From assembly GCF_025725665.1 (NCBI RefSeq), contig NZ_CP107009.1, forward strand, positions 3,038,001 to 3,102,000: a stretch of DNA of 64,000 bases, read 5' to 3'. The DNA is from Halomonas sp. LR3S48. Its GTDB lineage: Bacteria > Pseudomonadota > Gammaproteobacteria > Pseudomonadales > Halomonadaceae. A model generated the notes under the pieces. It saw nothing but the letters and a program-made list of their open reading frames with translations. It ran no database searches and had not been told where the DNA came from. Every line of letters starts with the position of its first letter. Position 1 is the stretch's first letter. The position numbers and the translations under genes were made by a program. Shown here in pieces: positions 55,493 to 64,000 of the stretch.

Positions 55493-56085
55493 TGCCAGCA
55501 CTCTCGCTCATGAATGAAGGTGAATATGCGTCCTTCGGCCTGACTGACCCCGCCCTCCCAGAAGCCGATGCCCTCGAAGCGACGGCGCAGCTCGCGAATC
55601 ACACCACCGTGGGTAACGACCAGGGTACGGTACTGGCCCTGCGGCATGCAGCCGGCCAACAAGTCGGCGAACCATGCCTCGAGCCGCTGGCGCAGCTCGG
55701 CGGTGGATTCGCCACCCGGCGGGGCCTGCGCGCCCGCACTGTCGATCCAGGCGCGATAATGGGGCAACGACTCGAGCTCGTCGTAGGTGCAGCCCTCGTA
55801 GTCGCCGAAATGGAGTTCTCGCAGGCGCGCATCGAAGCGTGCCGACTGGAGCACTGCTCGCTCCTCCATCACATGCGCCAAGGTCTGGCGACAACGGGTC
55901 AGGTCGCTGCAGTGCACGGTGTCGAACTCGTGCGCTTCCAGCGCTACACGTAGCCGGTCGAGCCCCGGCACCGCATCAGGCAGCAGCAGCGGGATGTCGC
56001 GCTGCCCCTGGTAGCGACGCTCGCGATTCCACTGCGTCAGGCCGTGACGAACGACCACCAGCTCCAGGCGACCAGCAGCAGCCAT
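55444..56085 (-). CDS. cobC: Alpha-ribazole phosphatase (histidine phosphatase family)
   Basis: A 213-residue phosphoglycerate-mutase-like phosphatase; the catalytic motif LVVVRHGLTQWN is at residues about 10-21, and VVTHGGVIREL carries the second histidine. It removes the phosphate from alpha-ribazole phosphate (or adenosylcobalamin 5'-phosphate). Its start lies within the cobS end (49-base overlap). The long frame upstream is not coding. Confidence 0.9.
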   Translation of the reverse strand: MAAAGRLELVVVRHGLTQWNRERRYQGQRDIPLLLPDAVPGLDRLRVALEAHEFDTVHCSDLTRCRQTLAHVMEERAVLQSARFDARLRELHFGDYEGCTYDELESLPHYRAWIDSAGAQAPPGGESTAELRQRLEAWFADLLAGCMPQGQYRTLVVTHGGVIRELRRRFEGIGFWEGGVSQAEGRIFTFIHERECWQCSSSSAVPVPASVAS

Positions 56086-56795
56086 AGCTCTCCTCCCTCG
56101 ATGACGGTTCCGACGATATCGCCGTTGATTCCCTTGAACGCACGCAGCACCCCATAGGCATAGAGCGCCAGGAACGGCACCAGCGCCAGGCACAGCCACA
56201 CGCCGCCCGGCACCAGTATGGCAAGCGGCAACAGCGGCAACGCCGCCAGCGCAAGATCGGACGGTGTCAGGTCGCGCTTCCAACCGGCAGCCATCCCCTC
56301 CGCGTGGGCAGCTGGTGCCAGCACCAGCAATGCGACCGCCGCCAGGCGCCCCAGCGCCGGAATTGCCACCAGCAGGACCAGGCTCGCCCCGGCCTCCAGC
56401 AGCACGAACAGCAGCGCCACCTTCCACAGCAGCAGGAACACCAGCGCCAGAATGCCGAAGCTGCCCACGTGCGGGTCCTTCATGATCGACCAGCGCTTCT
56501 CCAGCGGCGCATTGCTGCCCAGTGCGTCGGCCACGTCCATCACGCCATCAAGGTGCAGCCCGCCGGTCAGCGCCACCCACAGCGTAAGCAGCGTCAGCAC
56601 GAGCAGCGGCGCGGACAGCACGCCTTCGAGCAATGCTGCCACTGTGACCAGCAGAGCGCCGATGAGCATACCCACCAGGGGGTAGCAGCGTATCGCCCAG
56701 CGCCGTGTGGTCGCGTTCCAGGGGCAGGCGAGCGGCAGCGGCAGGCGGGTCAGGAACTGCACGGCCAATACCAGGCCGTAGACCGCATCTCTCAT
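56037..56795 (-). CDS. cobS: Adenosylcobinamide-GDP ribazoletransferase (cobalamin synthase)
   Basis: A 252-residue integral membrane enzyme that joins adenosylcobinamide-GDP with alpha-ribazole (or its phosphate). The family motif GGLHLDGVMDVADALGS and the following KDPHVGSFGILAL are intact. ATG 56795 overlaps the cobU stop (ATGA). Several hydrophobic helices cover the rest. Confidence 0.95.
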   Translation of the reverse strand: MRDAVYGLVLAVQFLTRLPLPLACPWNATTRRWAIRCYPLVGMLIGALLVTVAALLEGVLSAPLLVLTLLTLWVALTGGLHLDGVMDVADALGSNAPLEKRWSIMKDPHVGSFGILALVFLLLWKVALLFVLLEAGASLVLLVAIPALGRLAAVALLVLAPAAHAEGMAAGWKRDLTPSDLALAALPLLPLAILVPGGVWLCLALVPFLALYAYGVLRAFKGINGDIVGTVIEGGELWLLLVAWSWWSFVTA

Positions 56796-57340
56796 GGCTG
56801 ACGGCTCCCCTGGCACTTCCATACCTGAGGCAGGCCGGCGACGACCTGTATCACCTCGTCCGCCTCACGGGCGACCAGGCAGTGGACCTGCTGCAGGAAG
56901 GCGAGGTAGCGCCAGACCTCGTCGTCATCGGGGGGTATGCCTTCGTTGACGTCGTTGGAGACGATGACCAACGCAATATCCTGCTGCCTGGCCGTGGCCA
57001 GCGTCCGCTCGACCATGGCGATACCCAGCGCCTCGTCGAGCGGGCTGGCGTATAACAACTGGCTGGCCCACAGCGTCAGGCAGTCGAGCAGCAGCGTGCT
57101 GCCAGGCGCTACCCGGTCGAGGGCGGCCAGCAAATCGAATGGCTCCTCGATCGTGAGCCATCCTTCTCCGCGTGCCTGCCGGTGGCGGCCGATGCGCGCC
57201 AGCATTTCCGCATCGCCGCTGCTCCTGGCAGTTGCCAGGTAGTAGCGCTCCCCACCTCGCTCGGCCTGCCAGCGCCGCACCAGCGCTTCGGCATGGGTGC
57301 TCTTGCCGGAACGCGCCCCACCGCTGATGAAGGCGATCAT
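56792..57340 (-). CDS. cobU: Adenosylcobinamide kinase / adenosylcobinamide-phosphate guanylyltransferase
   Basis: A 182-residue bifunctional enzyme; P-loop ISGGARSGKSTHAE, guanylylation histidine in RHRQARGEGW, Walker B LLDCLTLW and SNDVNEGIPP are all present. It phosphorylates adenosylcobinamide and transfers GMP. ATGA overlaps with both neighbours. Confidence 0.96.
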   Translation of the reverse strand: MIAFISGGARSGKSTHAEALVRRWQAERGGERYYLATARSSGDAEMLARIGRHRQARGEGWLTIEEPFDLLAALDRVAPGSTLLLDCLTLWASQLLYASPLDEALGIAMVERTLATARQQDIALVIVSNDVNEGIPPDDDEVWRYLAFLQQVHCLVAREADEVIQVVAGLPQVWKCQGSRQP

Positions 57341-58443
57341 GACGTTCTCCAGAGGGCGATGGCCTCGTTCAGCTGTTCGTTCTCCTGCCGGGTACGCACC
57401 GCGACGCGCAGCCAGGCGCCATCGAGGCCGATGAAGTTGTGGGTGTGGCGCGCCAGGATACCGCAGCGCGCCAGATGCTCCAGCAGCGCCGACATGGGTC
57501 GCGCCGCGCCATCCTGCAACAGCAGGAAGTTGGTGCGGGAGGGCACCACCCGCAATTCCAGTGCCTCCAGCTCACGCTGGAACCATGGCCGCTCGGCGTC
57601 GAGCCAGGACTGGGTCCGATGCAGGTAGTTCTGGTCTTCCAACAGCGGTCCGACCAGCGCTGCCGCCACCGAATTGACGCTCCACGGCAGCTGCAGCTCG
57701 GCAATGTGCCGTACTGTCGACTCCCCGCCTAGCAGATAGCCGAGTCGCAACCCGGGGATGGCATAGAGCTTGGTCATCGAGCGCAGCAGCAGCAGGTTGT
57801 CGTAGCGGGCCAGCAGCGGCGTCAAGCGCTCGTCCGGCACGACGAAGTCGATGAAGGCCTCGTCCACCACCAGCATGGTGCCGTGGCGCTGTCCTATCGC
57901 CAGCATGCGCTCGATCAAGCCACGCTCGATCAGGGTGCCGGTGGGATTATTGGGCCGGCACAGGAAGACCGCATCGGCGTCACGCATGGCCTCACAGGCA
58001 CTGGCCTCATCCAGTTCGAAGCGCTCCCCTGCCAGGGCGAGATGCTGCACGGCAATGCCGTAGTGGTGGCAGGCCCGCTCATACTCGCAGAAGGTCGGCT
58101 GGACGACGATGGCCCGCCTCACCTCGCGACTGGACAACAGCGCTGCGGCGAGGAAGATCGCCTCGGCGCCGCCGTTGGTCAAGCGTACCTGCTCGGGTGA
58201 AAGCCCCTCGGCCCGGGCGATGCTCGCCCGGGCTGCGGTATAGTCGGGGTCCGGATAGACGGAGAGTTGGGCCAGGCTGTCGGCAAGCCGTTCTGCCAGC
58301 CAGGGTGGAGGGCCCAGCGGGTTGAGATTGACACTGAAGTCGATCACCTCACCTTTGCCGGTGAGGCCGAAGCGCGGCAGTACCTGCTCCGGACGCCCGC
58401 CGTGGCTCGGCCAGTCGTTCATGCCCTCTCCCTGCTCGCTCAT
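57337..58443 (-). CDS. cobD: L-threonine-O-3-phosphate decarboxylase
   Basis: A 368-residue PLP enzyme related to histidinol-phosphate aminotransferase. It makes (R)-1-aminopropan-2-ol phosphate for the aminopropanol arm. Visible motifs are IDFSVNLNPLGPPPW, CRPNNPTGTLI and the PLP-lysine region LRSMTKLYAIPGLRLGYL. The symbol follows Salmonella usage (called cobC in Pseudomonas denitrificans). Start 58443 lies in the ATGA overlap with cbiB; 58422 is an alternative. Confidence 0.92.
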   Translation of the reverse strand: MSEQGEGMNDWPSHGGRPEQVLPRFGLTGKGEVIDFSVNLNPLGPPPWLAERLADSLAQLSVYPDPDYTAARASIARAEGLSPEQVRLTNGGAEAIFLAAALLSSREVRRAIVVQPTFCEYERACHHYGIAVQHLALAGERFELDEASACEAMRDADAVFLCRPNNPTGTLIERGLIERMLAIGQRHGTMLVVDEAFIDFVVPDERLTPLLARYDNLLLLRSMTKLYAIPGLRLGYLLGGESTVRHIAELQLPWSVNSVAAALVGPLLEDQNYLHRTQSWLDAERPWFQRELEALELRVVPSRTNFLLLQDGAARPMSALLEHLARCGILARHTHNFIGLDGAWLRVAVRTRQENEQLNEAIALWRTS

Positions 58444-59420
58444 GTACCTGCACTCCACGCCACAGCCAAGCCGGCCATCACCAGGAAAAAGACGATCCAG
58501 GCGCCGTGCATGAGGCGTACGGCACGGCCGATATGCACCACCCGCAGCGGCCCGCACGTCTTGCCCATCAGTGCACGCTCGGAAATGCTCCCCCCGTAGT
58601 GGTTGGTGCCGCCCAATTGCACGCCAAGCAGGTACGCCATCATCGCCTCGGGCCAGCCGGCGTTGGGGCTCGGATGGCCCGGCGCATCGTGCCAGGTGCC
58701 GGCCAGGGCGCCACGCGTACGCGCTCCTGGAATCGCCAGGGCGGCCAGCCACATGGCCAGCGCGGTCAGCCGGGCCGGCACCAAGTTGGCCAGGTCGTCG
58801 AGTTTCGCCGAGGCGTAGCCGAAATCGGCGTAGCGCACGTTTCGATAACCGACCATGGAGTCGAGGGTATTCACCGCCTTGTAGGCCAACGCCAGCGGCG
58901 CCCCGCCGAGCAGCGCCCAGAACAGCGGCGCAGTAATGCCGTCGACGCTGTTCTCGGCCACGGTCTCCACCGTGGCCCGGGCGACGCCAGCCTCATCGAG
59001 GGCTTCGGTGTCACGCCCCACGATCATCGATACGGCGTGGCGAGCCTCACCGAGATCGCCCCGCACCAAGGGTGTCGCCACGGCCATGGCGGCATCGCGC
59101 AGCCCCTTGATCGCGAGAGCACTGGCCAGCAGCAGGAGTTCGCCGGCAAGCCCCAGCCAGGGGTGCAGCCAGGCGAGTGCAATCAGCCCCCCCCAGGCCA
59201 CCGCGTAGACCGACACCACCACACAGCCGGTCAACAGAAAGCCCTTGAGCCGCCGCCCCCTGGGCGTGCCGCGATTCCAGCGGCGTTCCAAGGCGGCGAT
59301 CATCCGCCCCATGGCGACCACCGGATGCGGCAGCCAGCGAGGGTCACCGAACACGAGATCCAGCAGGATGGCTCCGATGAGCAGCACGACCAAGGCCAGG
59401 CTCAGCGGTTCGGCGCTCAT
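58440..59420 (-). CDS. cbiB: Adenosylcobinamide-phosphate synthase
   Basis: A 326-residue membrane protein of the CobD/CbiB family that attaches aminopropanol (phosphate) to cobyric acid. Motifs: DLVFGDPRWLPHPVVAMGR at the N-terminus, and TVETVAENSVDGITAPLFWA. Start 59420 overlaps the cobT stop (ATGA). Called cobD in the Pseudomonas nomenclature. Confidence 0.94.
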   Translation of the reverse strand: MSAEPLSLALVVLLIGAILLDLVFGDPRWLPHPVVAMGRMIAALERRWNRGTPRGRRLKGFLLTGCVVVSVYAVAWGGLIALAWLHPWLGLAGELLLLASALAIKGLRDAAMAVATPLVRGDLGEARHAVSMIVGRDTEALDEAGVARATVETVAENSVDGITAPLFWALLGGAPLALAYKAVNTLDSMVGYRNVRYADFGYASAKLDDLANLVPARLTALAMWLAALAIPGARTRGALAGTWHDAPGHPSPNAGWPEAMMAYLLGVQLGGTNHYGGSISERALMGKTCGPLRVVHIGRAVRLMHGAWIVFFLVMAGLAVAWSAGT

Positions 59421-60472
59421 GCCTCCGTGCCACCAGACGCTACGCCCGCCGAATCGAAGGTCGCCATCTCGGCCAGCATGCGGCAAGCGGCTTCCAGCAT
59501 AGGGAAGGCCAGGGCCGCCCCGGTGCCCTCTCCCAGGCGCAGCTCGAGGTCGAGCAACGGCTCGGCCTCGAGCAGTTCGAGCGCCACGTCATGACCCGGC
59601 TCGCAGGAGCGGTGGGCGAAAATGAGATAGCCGCGCAGCTCAGGCGCGAGCCGGCAGGCCACCAGTGCCGCCACGGTGGCGATGAAGCCATCGACCAGGA
59701 TCGGCAAGCGCCGGGCCGCCGCGCCCAGGTAGGCGCCGGCCATGGCGGCGATTTCCAGTCCGCCGAGCTTGGCCAGAACCTCGAGCGGTTGAGATGGGTC
59801 CGCGTCGCGAGCGGCCAGCGCCCCTTCGATCACTGCTGCCTTGTGGGCCAGCCGTGCCGGTGCGATACCCGTCCCCAGCCCCACCAGACGACTCGCCGGC
59901 AAGCCGCTCAGGGCAGCCAGAACAGCGCTGCTCGCGGTGGTGTTGGCAATGCCCATCTCGCCCACGATCAGACAGCGGCAGCCGTCGATGTGGCTGCGCT
60001 CTGCGGCACGGATGCCCACCTCGACGGCGCGCTCGGCCTCGGCCAGGCTCATGGCGTCCTGGCGGGCGAAATTGGCCGTGCCGGCGCGCACCTTGTCGGT
60101 CACGACGCCGGCTCCTTCGACATCGCCCTTGACGCCGACGTCGACGACCTCGAGCCGGGCGCCGATCTGGCGGGCGAAGACGTTGATGGCGGCGCCGCCG
60201 GCGGCGAAGTTGGCCACCATCTGCGCCGTGACCTCCTGGGGAAAGGCCGAGACGCCCTCCTCGGCCACGCCATGGTCGGCGGCGAATACGATCACGCCGG
60301 GCGGCGTGACCGTCGGCAAGGCCTCACCGCTCATGCCTGCGAGCTCCAGGACCAGGGATTCGAGACGGCCCAGGCTGCCGGGAGGCTTGGTGAGGCTGTC
60401 AAGGCGAACCTGGACGGGACGGGTCCGGGTTGCATCGACAGCCGAGATGGCGGCCAGGGTATCGGCAAGCAT
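59417..60472 (-). CDS. cobT: Nicotinate-nucleotide--dimethylbenzimidazole phosphoribosyltransferase
   Basis: A 351-residue enzyme that converts NaMN and DMB to alpha-ribazole phosphate. Motifs TKPPGSLGRLE, FAADHGVAEEGVSAFPQEVT and CLIVGEMGIANTTASSA, together with the catalytic glutamate in RLGEGTGAALAF, are intact. First gene of the second cob block, 56 bases downstream of the copper ATPase, so it may be read through from there; no riboswitch was found in that gap. Confidence 0.96.
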   Translation of the reverse strand: MLADTLAAISAVDATRTRPVQVRLDSLTKPPGSLGRLESLVLELAGMSGEALPTVTPPGVIVFAADHGVAEEGVSAFPQEVTAQMVANFAAGGAAINVFARQIGARLEVVDVGVKGDVEGAGVVTDKVRAGTANFARQDAMSLAEAERAVEVGIRAAERSHIDGCRCLIVGEMGIANTTASSAVLAALSGLPASRLVGLGTGIAPARLAHKAAVIEGALAARDADPSQPLEVLAKLGGLEIAAMAGAYLGAAARRLPILVDGFIATVAALVACRLAPELRGYLIFAHRSCEPGHDVALELLEAEPLLDLELRLGEGTGAALAFPMLEAACRMLAEMATFDSAGVASGGTEA

Positions 60473-60528
60473 GAGGGAGTCCTGATATCACTGAGGCAGC
60501 CGCCATCTTAACAGCCTGGCTCGTGCTG

Positions 60529-62769
60529 TCACGGTGCTGCGCCGAGCGCTGCCGCCTGCGGCGCCTCCGGCTGTCGCTCCGCTGCCCCCTCGTCGCTCCA
60601 GGCCAGCCGCGCCGAGTTCGCCACCACGCTCAGCGAGCTGGCCGCCATGGCCAGCACCGCCACCAGCGGCGGTATCGGCATGGCTACTGCCAGGCCCAGC
60701 GCCAGCAGGTTGTAGATTCCCGACAGCAGCAGGTTCTGGCGCATCACGCGACGGGTACGTCTCGCCAGGTACAGGACGTTCTCGACACCCGACACGCCCG
60801 ATCTCATCAGCGCCACGCCGGCCCCCTCCTGTACGGTGGAGCTCGCACCCAGCGGCGCCACGCCCACGCTGGCGGTCGCCAGCCCCAGCACATCGTTGAT
60901 GCCATCGCCAGCATAGAGCGAGGGCTGTGGCATGGCCGCCAGCAGCTTCGCCTTGGCTTCGGGGCTGCGCCCGGCGTAGCACTCCTCGGGCTGTAGCCCC
61001 ACCTCGACCCCGAGGCGCCGGACTGCCTGAGCCCTATCGCCGCTGATCAGCGCCAGCACGAGCCCCTGCCGACGCAGCCTGGCCAGGGTTTCGGCACTAC
61101 CGGGCAGCGCCGCTTCACCCAGACTGAATTGCGCTAACCACTGGCCGTCGCAGGCCAGCAGCACCTCGCTTTCAGCCGGCTCCTCCAGGCCCTTCATGGA
61201 AACGCCCTGCTCGCCCAGCCAGGTGCGGCTACCCAGCAGTAGCCGGCGCCCATCGGCCAGGCGTACGCGACGGCCGCGGCCACCGGTCTCCTCGGCTTCC
61301 GCCACCTCGGCAACGGCGTCCTGGCCGGCATCCCGGGCATACCTGCGCACGGCCCGCGCCAGCGGATGCTCGCTGCCCTGCGCCGCCAGCGCGGTCAGCA
61401 CCAGCACGGCCGCCTCGCCGTAACCGGGAGCAGGCCGCACGGCCAGCACCTCCGGTTCGCCTCGGGTCAGGGTGCCGGTCTTGTCGAACGCTGCGCTGCG
61501 GATACCCGCCAGCACTTCGAAAGCACTCGGGTCGCGTACGATCACGCCGCGCTCCAGCGCCTGCCCGCTGCCCGCCAGGCTCGCCAGCGGAATCGCCAGG
61601 CCCACGGCGCAGGGGCAGGCGACGACCAGTACCGATAGCGCCCTGACCCAAGCCTCCTCTGCCGGCACTCCGCTCAGCCACGTAGCCAACAAGGTGAGAG
61701 CCGCGAGTACCACCGCCAGGGGGCTGAGCCAGCCGGCAAAACGATCGGCCAGTCGCTGCAATTCACCCTTGCGCGCCTGCTGCCACCACATCTGCTCGCG
61801 CAGCCGGTCCAGGCGGCATTCTCCTGCAGCCGCGGTGACCTCGAGCACCAGCGCCGCGCCCAGGTTGCGGCAGCCTGCCGCCACCGGCTCGCCGGGCAGG
61901 CAGCGTCGCGGGGCACTCTCTCCGGTGAGGGGCGAGAGGTCGAGCAAGGCTTCGTCGTTCTCCAGAACGCCATCAAAAGGCAGCGTCTCTCCGGGCTCGA
62001 CACGCACCCGATCGCCTATCGCCACCGATTCCAGCGGGCAGGGCTGCCAGCTGCCCTGCCCCCACCGCCGTACTTCGGTGGGAGGCTCGTACAGAGCCTG
62101 CAGCGCCCGCAGCCCTCGGTGGCGGCACAGGGTTTCCACCAGCCGGCCCGCCAACAGCAGCGCGACCAGCATCACTGCGGTATCGAAATAGACCTCCGCC
62201 GAGCCGCGCAAAAGCAGCCATAGCGATACAGCCACCGCCGTCAGCGCACCCAGCGACACCAGCGCATCCATGCCGGGGCGCCGCGCTCGTGCCGTACGCC
62301 ACCCGGCCCGATAGAACGGGAACGCCACGTAGGTAACGACAGGCAAGGCGAAGGCACCGGACACCCAGGCCATGACCAGCTCCAGCCGTGGGCTGGGCAT
62401 GGCACCGGCATAGATCAACAGCGAGGCGATCATGGTCCACATGCCGAAGGCGATTGCCGCCAGCAGACGCAGGGTGAGATAGCGGCTTTCGGCTTCCAGT
62501 CGCGTTTCGGCATCGCCCACCGCCTCCGGCGGCCCGAGGCTGTAGCCGAGCCGCTTGACGGCGGCGGCCAGCCGGGTTTCCTCCAAAGCGTCCGGCCGCC
62601 CCTGCACCAGCAGGATAGCGCTGGGGTAGTGCACGCTGGCAGCTACCACACCGGATAGCCGCATCAATTGGGCCTCGACGGCCAGCGCACAGCTGGTACA
62701 CCACAGCCCTTGGACCGAATAGAGCGCCTCATGGGTACGCGAAGAGTCGCGATGGGAAGTTGTCGTCAT
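60529..62769 (-). CDS. Copper-transporting P1B-type ATPase (CcoI/FixI/CtpA group)
   Basis: A 746-residue ATPase. It has one N-terminal heavy-metal-binding domain with CTSC (residues 24-27), about eight helices, the CPC ion motif (VVACPCAVGLAIPLA), the TGES actuator motif, DKTGT phosphorylation site and the SEHPLARAV nucleotide-binding motif. This is the FixI/CcoI-type plan that supplies copper to cbb3 oxidase, but no ccoNOQP or ccoS gene adjoins, so a general Cu export role is not excluded. It is divergent from the radical SAM gene. Confidence 0.9.
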   Translation of the reverse strand: MTTTSHRDSSRTHEALYSVQGLWCTSCALAVEAQLMRLSGVVAASVHYPSAILLVQGRPDALEETRLAAAVKRLGYSLGPPEAVGDAETRLEAESRYLTLRLLAAIAFGMWTMIASLLIYAGAMPSPRLELVMAWVSGAFALPVVTYVAFPFYRAGWRTARARRPGMDALVSLGALTAVAVSLWLLLRGSAEVYFDTAVMLVALLLAGRLVETLCRHRGLRALQALYEPPTEVRRWGQGSWQPCPLESVAIGDRVRVEPGETLPFDGVLENDEALLDLSPLTGESAPRRCLPGEPVAAGCRNLGAALVLEVTAAAGECRLDRLREQMWWQQARKGELQRLADRFAGWLSPLAVVLAALTLLATWLSGVPAEEAWVRALSVLVVACPCAVGLAIPLASLAGSGQALERGVIVRDPSAFEVLAGIRSAAFDKTGTLTRGEPEVLAVRPAPGYGEAAVLVLTALAAQGSEHPLARAVRRYARDAGQDAVAEVAEAEETGGRGRRVRLADGRRLLLGSRTWLGEQGVSMKGLEEPAESEVLLACDGQWLAQFSLGEAALPGSAETLARLRRQGLVLALISGDRAQAVRRLGVEVGLQPEECYAGRSPEAKAKLLAAMPQPSLYAGDGINDVLGLATASVGVAPLGASSTVQEGAGVALMRSGVSGVENVLYLARRTRRVMRQNLLLSGIYNLLALGLAVAMPIPPLVAVLAMAASSLSVVANSARLAWSDEGAAERQPEAPQAAALGAAP

Positions 62770-62831
62770 GCCTGAAGCGTACTCGCCCGTGGCGAGTTAT
62801 CCAGCATTGGCGACTCACCGAAGGCGTCATA

Positions 62832-62851
62832 TACTGTACATAAATACAGCA
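62832..62851 (+). promoter_or_regulatory. LexA (SOS) box
   Basis: TACTGTACATAAATACAGCA contains CTGT-N8-ACAG exactly, with the consensus flanking T. It lies 15 bases before the radical SAM start and about 65 bases before the divergent ATPase start. It matches the gammaproteobacterial LexA operator at nearly all positions. Confidence 0.8.
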
Positions 62852-62865
62852 GAAGGGATTGACCC

Positions 62866-63948
62866 ATGCCTCGGTTCGATCAAAAGCAGCTACGCAAGGG
62901 GCGCGGCGCCACCTACAACCCCGACAACCGCTTCGCCCCGACCCACAGCGAGACGGAAGACGACGGCTGGTGGCAGGAGGAAATGCCGACGCGGCTGGCC
63001 ACTGTCGTAAACGACGAACGAGCGCGCAGTGCGCTCTCCTGGAACGACTCGCCCGACCTCGCCTTCGACCGCTCGCTCAACCCTTACCGCGGCTGCGAGC
63101 ACGGCTGCATCTACTGCTATGCACGACCCAGCCACGCCTACTGGGACCTGTCTCCGGGTATCGACTTCGAGACCCGCCTGATCGCCCGCAGCGGCCTGGT
63201 CGATCGGTTGCGAGAGGAGTTCTGCAAGCGCAGCTACGTGTGCCGCCCCATCGCCCTTTCCGGCAACACCGACTGCTACCAGCCACTGGAAGCGGAGCGC
63301 GGCAGCACCCGAGAAATTCTCGCCTTCCTGCTCGAGTGTCGCCATCCGGTTTCGATCATTACCAAGAGCGCGCTGATCCTGCGCGACCTGGACCTCCTCG
63401 CCGAACTGGCCGACATGCGCCTGGCCCGGGTGTCGATCAGTCTCACCAGCCTGGACACCGAGCTCAAGCGCAGCCTGGAACCGCGCACCGCCTCGCCTGC
63501 CGCGCGCTTGCGTACCATCGAGCGGTTGAGAAGTGCCGGCATACCGGTGGGCGTGATGGTCGCGCCGGTGATTCCGGGCTTGACCGACCATGAGCTGGAA
63601 CGCCTCCTACAGGCAGCCCGCGATGCCGGGGCGGAATCAGCCGGCTGGACGCTGCTGCGTCTGCCCCGCGAGGTGGCACCGTTGTTCGAGGACTGGCTAC
63701 AGGCCCACTACCCGGAGCGGGCCGGCAAGGTGATGAGTCTAGTGCGACAGTGCCGCAGCGGAGCCGACTACGACAGTCGCTTCGGCAAGCGCATGCGCGG
63801 CGAGGGGATATTTGCCGAGCTCATCGCTCAGCGCTTCGACAAGGCCTGCCGGCGCCTCGGCCTCAACGATCCTGTTAGGCGCGAGGCGCGCCAACTCGAT
63901 ACCACGGCCTTCAGGCCGCCCCGGGCTCAGGGCGACCTGTTCAGTTGA
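62866..63948 (+). CDS. PA0069-family radical SAM protein, probably SOS-induced
   Basis: A 360-residue radical SAM protein with the 4Fe-4S motif CEHGCIYCYA (CxxxCxxC, about residues 80-87), and the family's SLNPYRGCEHGC context shared with spore photoproduct lyase-like proteins. The N-terminus is KGRGA-rich and polar. A LexA box precedes the start, which fits my recollection that the Pseudomonas homologue PA0069 belongs to the LexA regulon. Substrate unknown; repair of a DNA or nucleotide lesion is an attractive inference. The last 52 bases of the window after the stop hold nothing recognisable. Confidence 0.88.
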   Translation: MPRFDQKQLRKGRGATYNPDNRFAPTHSETEDDGWWQEEMPTRLATVVNDERARSALSWNDSPDLAFDRSLNPYRGCEHGCIYCYARPSHAYWDLSPGIDFETRLIARSGLVDRLREEFCKRSYVCRPIALSGNTDCYQPLEAERGSTREILAFLLECRHPVSIITKSALILRDLDLLAELADMRLARVSISLTSLDTELKRSLEPRTASPAARLRTIERLRSAGIPVGVMVAPVIPGLTDHELERLLQAARDAGAESAGWTLLRLPREVAPLFEDWLQAHYPERAGKVMSLVRQCRSGADYDSRFGKRMRGEGIFAELIAQRFDKACRRLGLNDPVRREARQLDTTAFRPPRAQGDLFS

Positions 63949-64000
63949 CCTGGAGAGTGCACGACGGCAGGAACACAGCCCGTAGGAGTGTCAGGAAGGA

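Noticed and set aside
60473..60528. Possible second cobalamin riboswitch upstream of cobT
   Set aside because: Only 56 bases, with neither the GCCACTG box nor the B12 box.

Overview
The window looks like chromosomal DNA of a moderately halophilic gammaproteobacterium of the Halomonadaceae (Halomonas or a close relative). The base composition is GC-rich, and the gene orders hemA-prfA-prmC-moeB, lolB-ispE-prs-rplY-pth-ychF and betI-betB-betA are those of that group; glycine betaine synthesis fits a halophile. No insertion sequence, prophage, CRISPR array or plasmid gene was seen. The family assignment is an inference from gene content; no rRNA lies in the window.

Layout. 1-1741 (minus): end of a polyamine or amine catabolic unit (PuuB-like oxidase, then a glutamine-synthetase-like ligase cut by the window edge). 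2094-6739 (minus): hemA-prfA-prmC, then an Lrp regulator coupled to moeB. 6973-13842 (plus): TPR lipoprotein, lolB, ispE, prs, rplY, pth, ychF, followed by a tRNA-Met. 14026-21013: M18 aminopeptidase (minus), Prc protease and a MASE1-PAS-GGDEF-EAL protein (plus). 21101-21645 (minus): three tRNA-Asn and a second tRNA-Met. 21740-25827 (plus): BetI operator and betIBA, with a large palindromic element between betB and betA. 26038-40720: fadE, an SLC13-type permease with an unusual charged linker, a class III aminotransferase and CMD-like protein divergent from an RpiR regulator, an orphan 987-residue LysM protein, a quinone oxidoreductase, a small unknown protein, a glycerophosphodiesterase, and a NadE carrying an N-terminal CinA/PncC amidohydrolase domain.

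40801-60472 (minus) is a cobalamin island in two gene blocks. The first block, 54615 down to 40801, follows a promoter and a complete cobalamin riboswitch and runs almost without gaps: TonB-dependent receptor, exported CobN-like protein, ExbB-like channel protein, DUF2149 (ExbD-like) protein, BtuF-BtuC-BtuD importer, cobB, cobO, bluB, cobQ. The second block, 60472 down to 55061, is cobT-cbiB-cobD-cobU-cobS-cobC plus a short divergent cobU paralogue. Together they cover corrinoid uptake and every late step from cobyrinic acid to adenosylcobalamin, including DMB synthesis; no corrin-ring genes are present here. A CcoI/FixI-type copper ATPase (minus) and a LexA-box-controlled radical SAM protein (plus) close the window.

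The most interesting module is the riboswitch-controlled TonB receptor / exported, membrane-anchored CobN-like chelatase / ExbB / ExbD-like set. It lacks the AAA+ and VWA partners of a cytoplasmic cobaltochelatase, and its order resembles Hmu haem-uptake loci of Bacteroidetes. It suggests a periplasmic tetrapyrrole-metal chelatase or dechelatase powered by the proton motive force. Next in interest are the CinA-NadE fusion, the LysM giant, the short CobU paralogue and the intergenic palindrome inside the bet operon.
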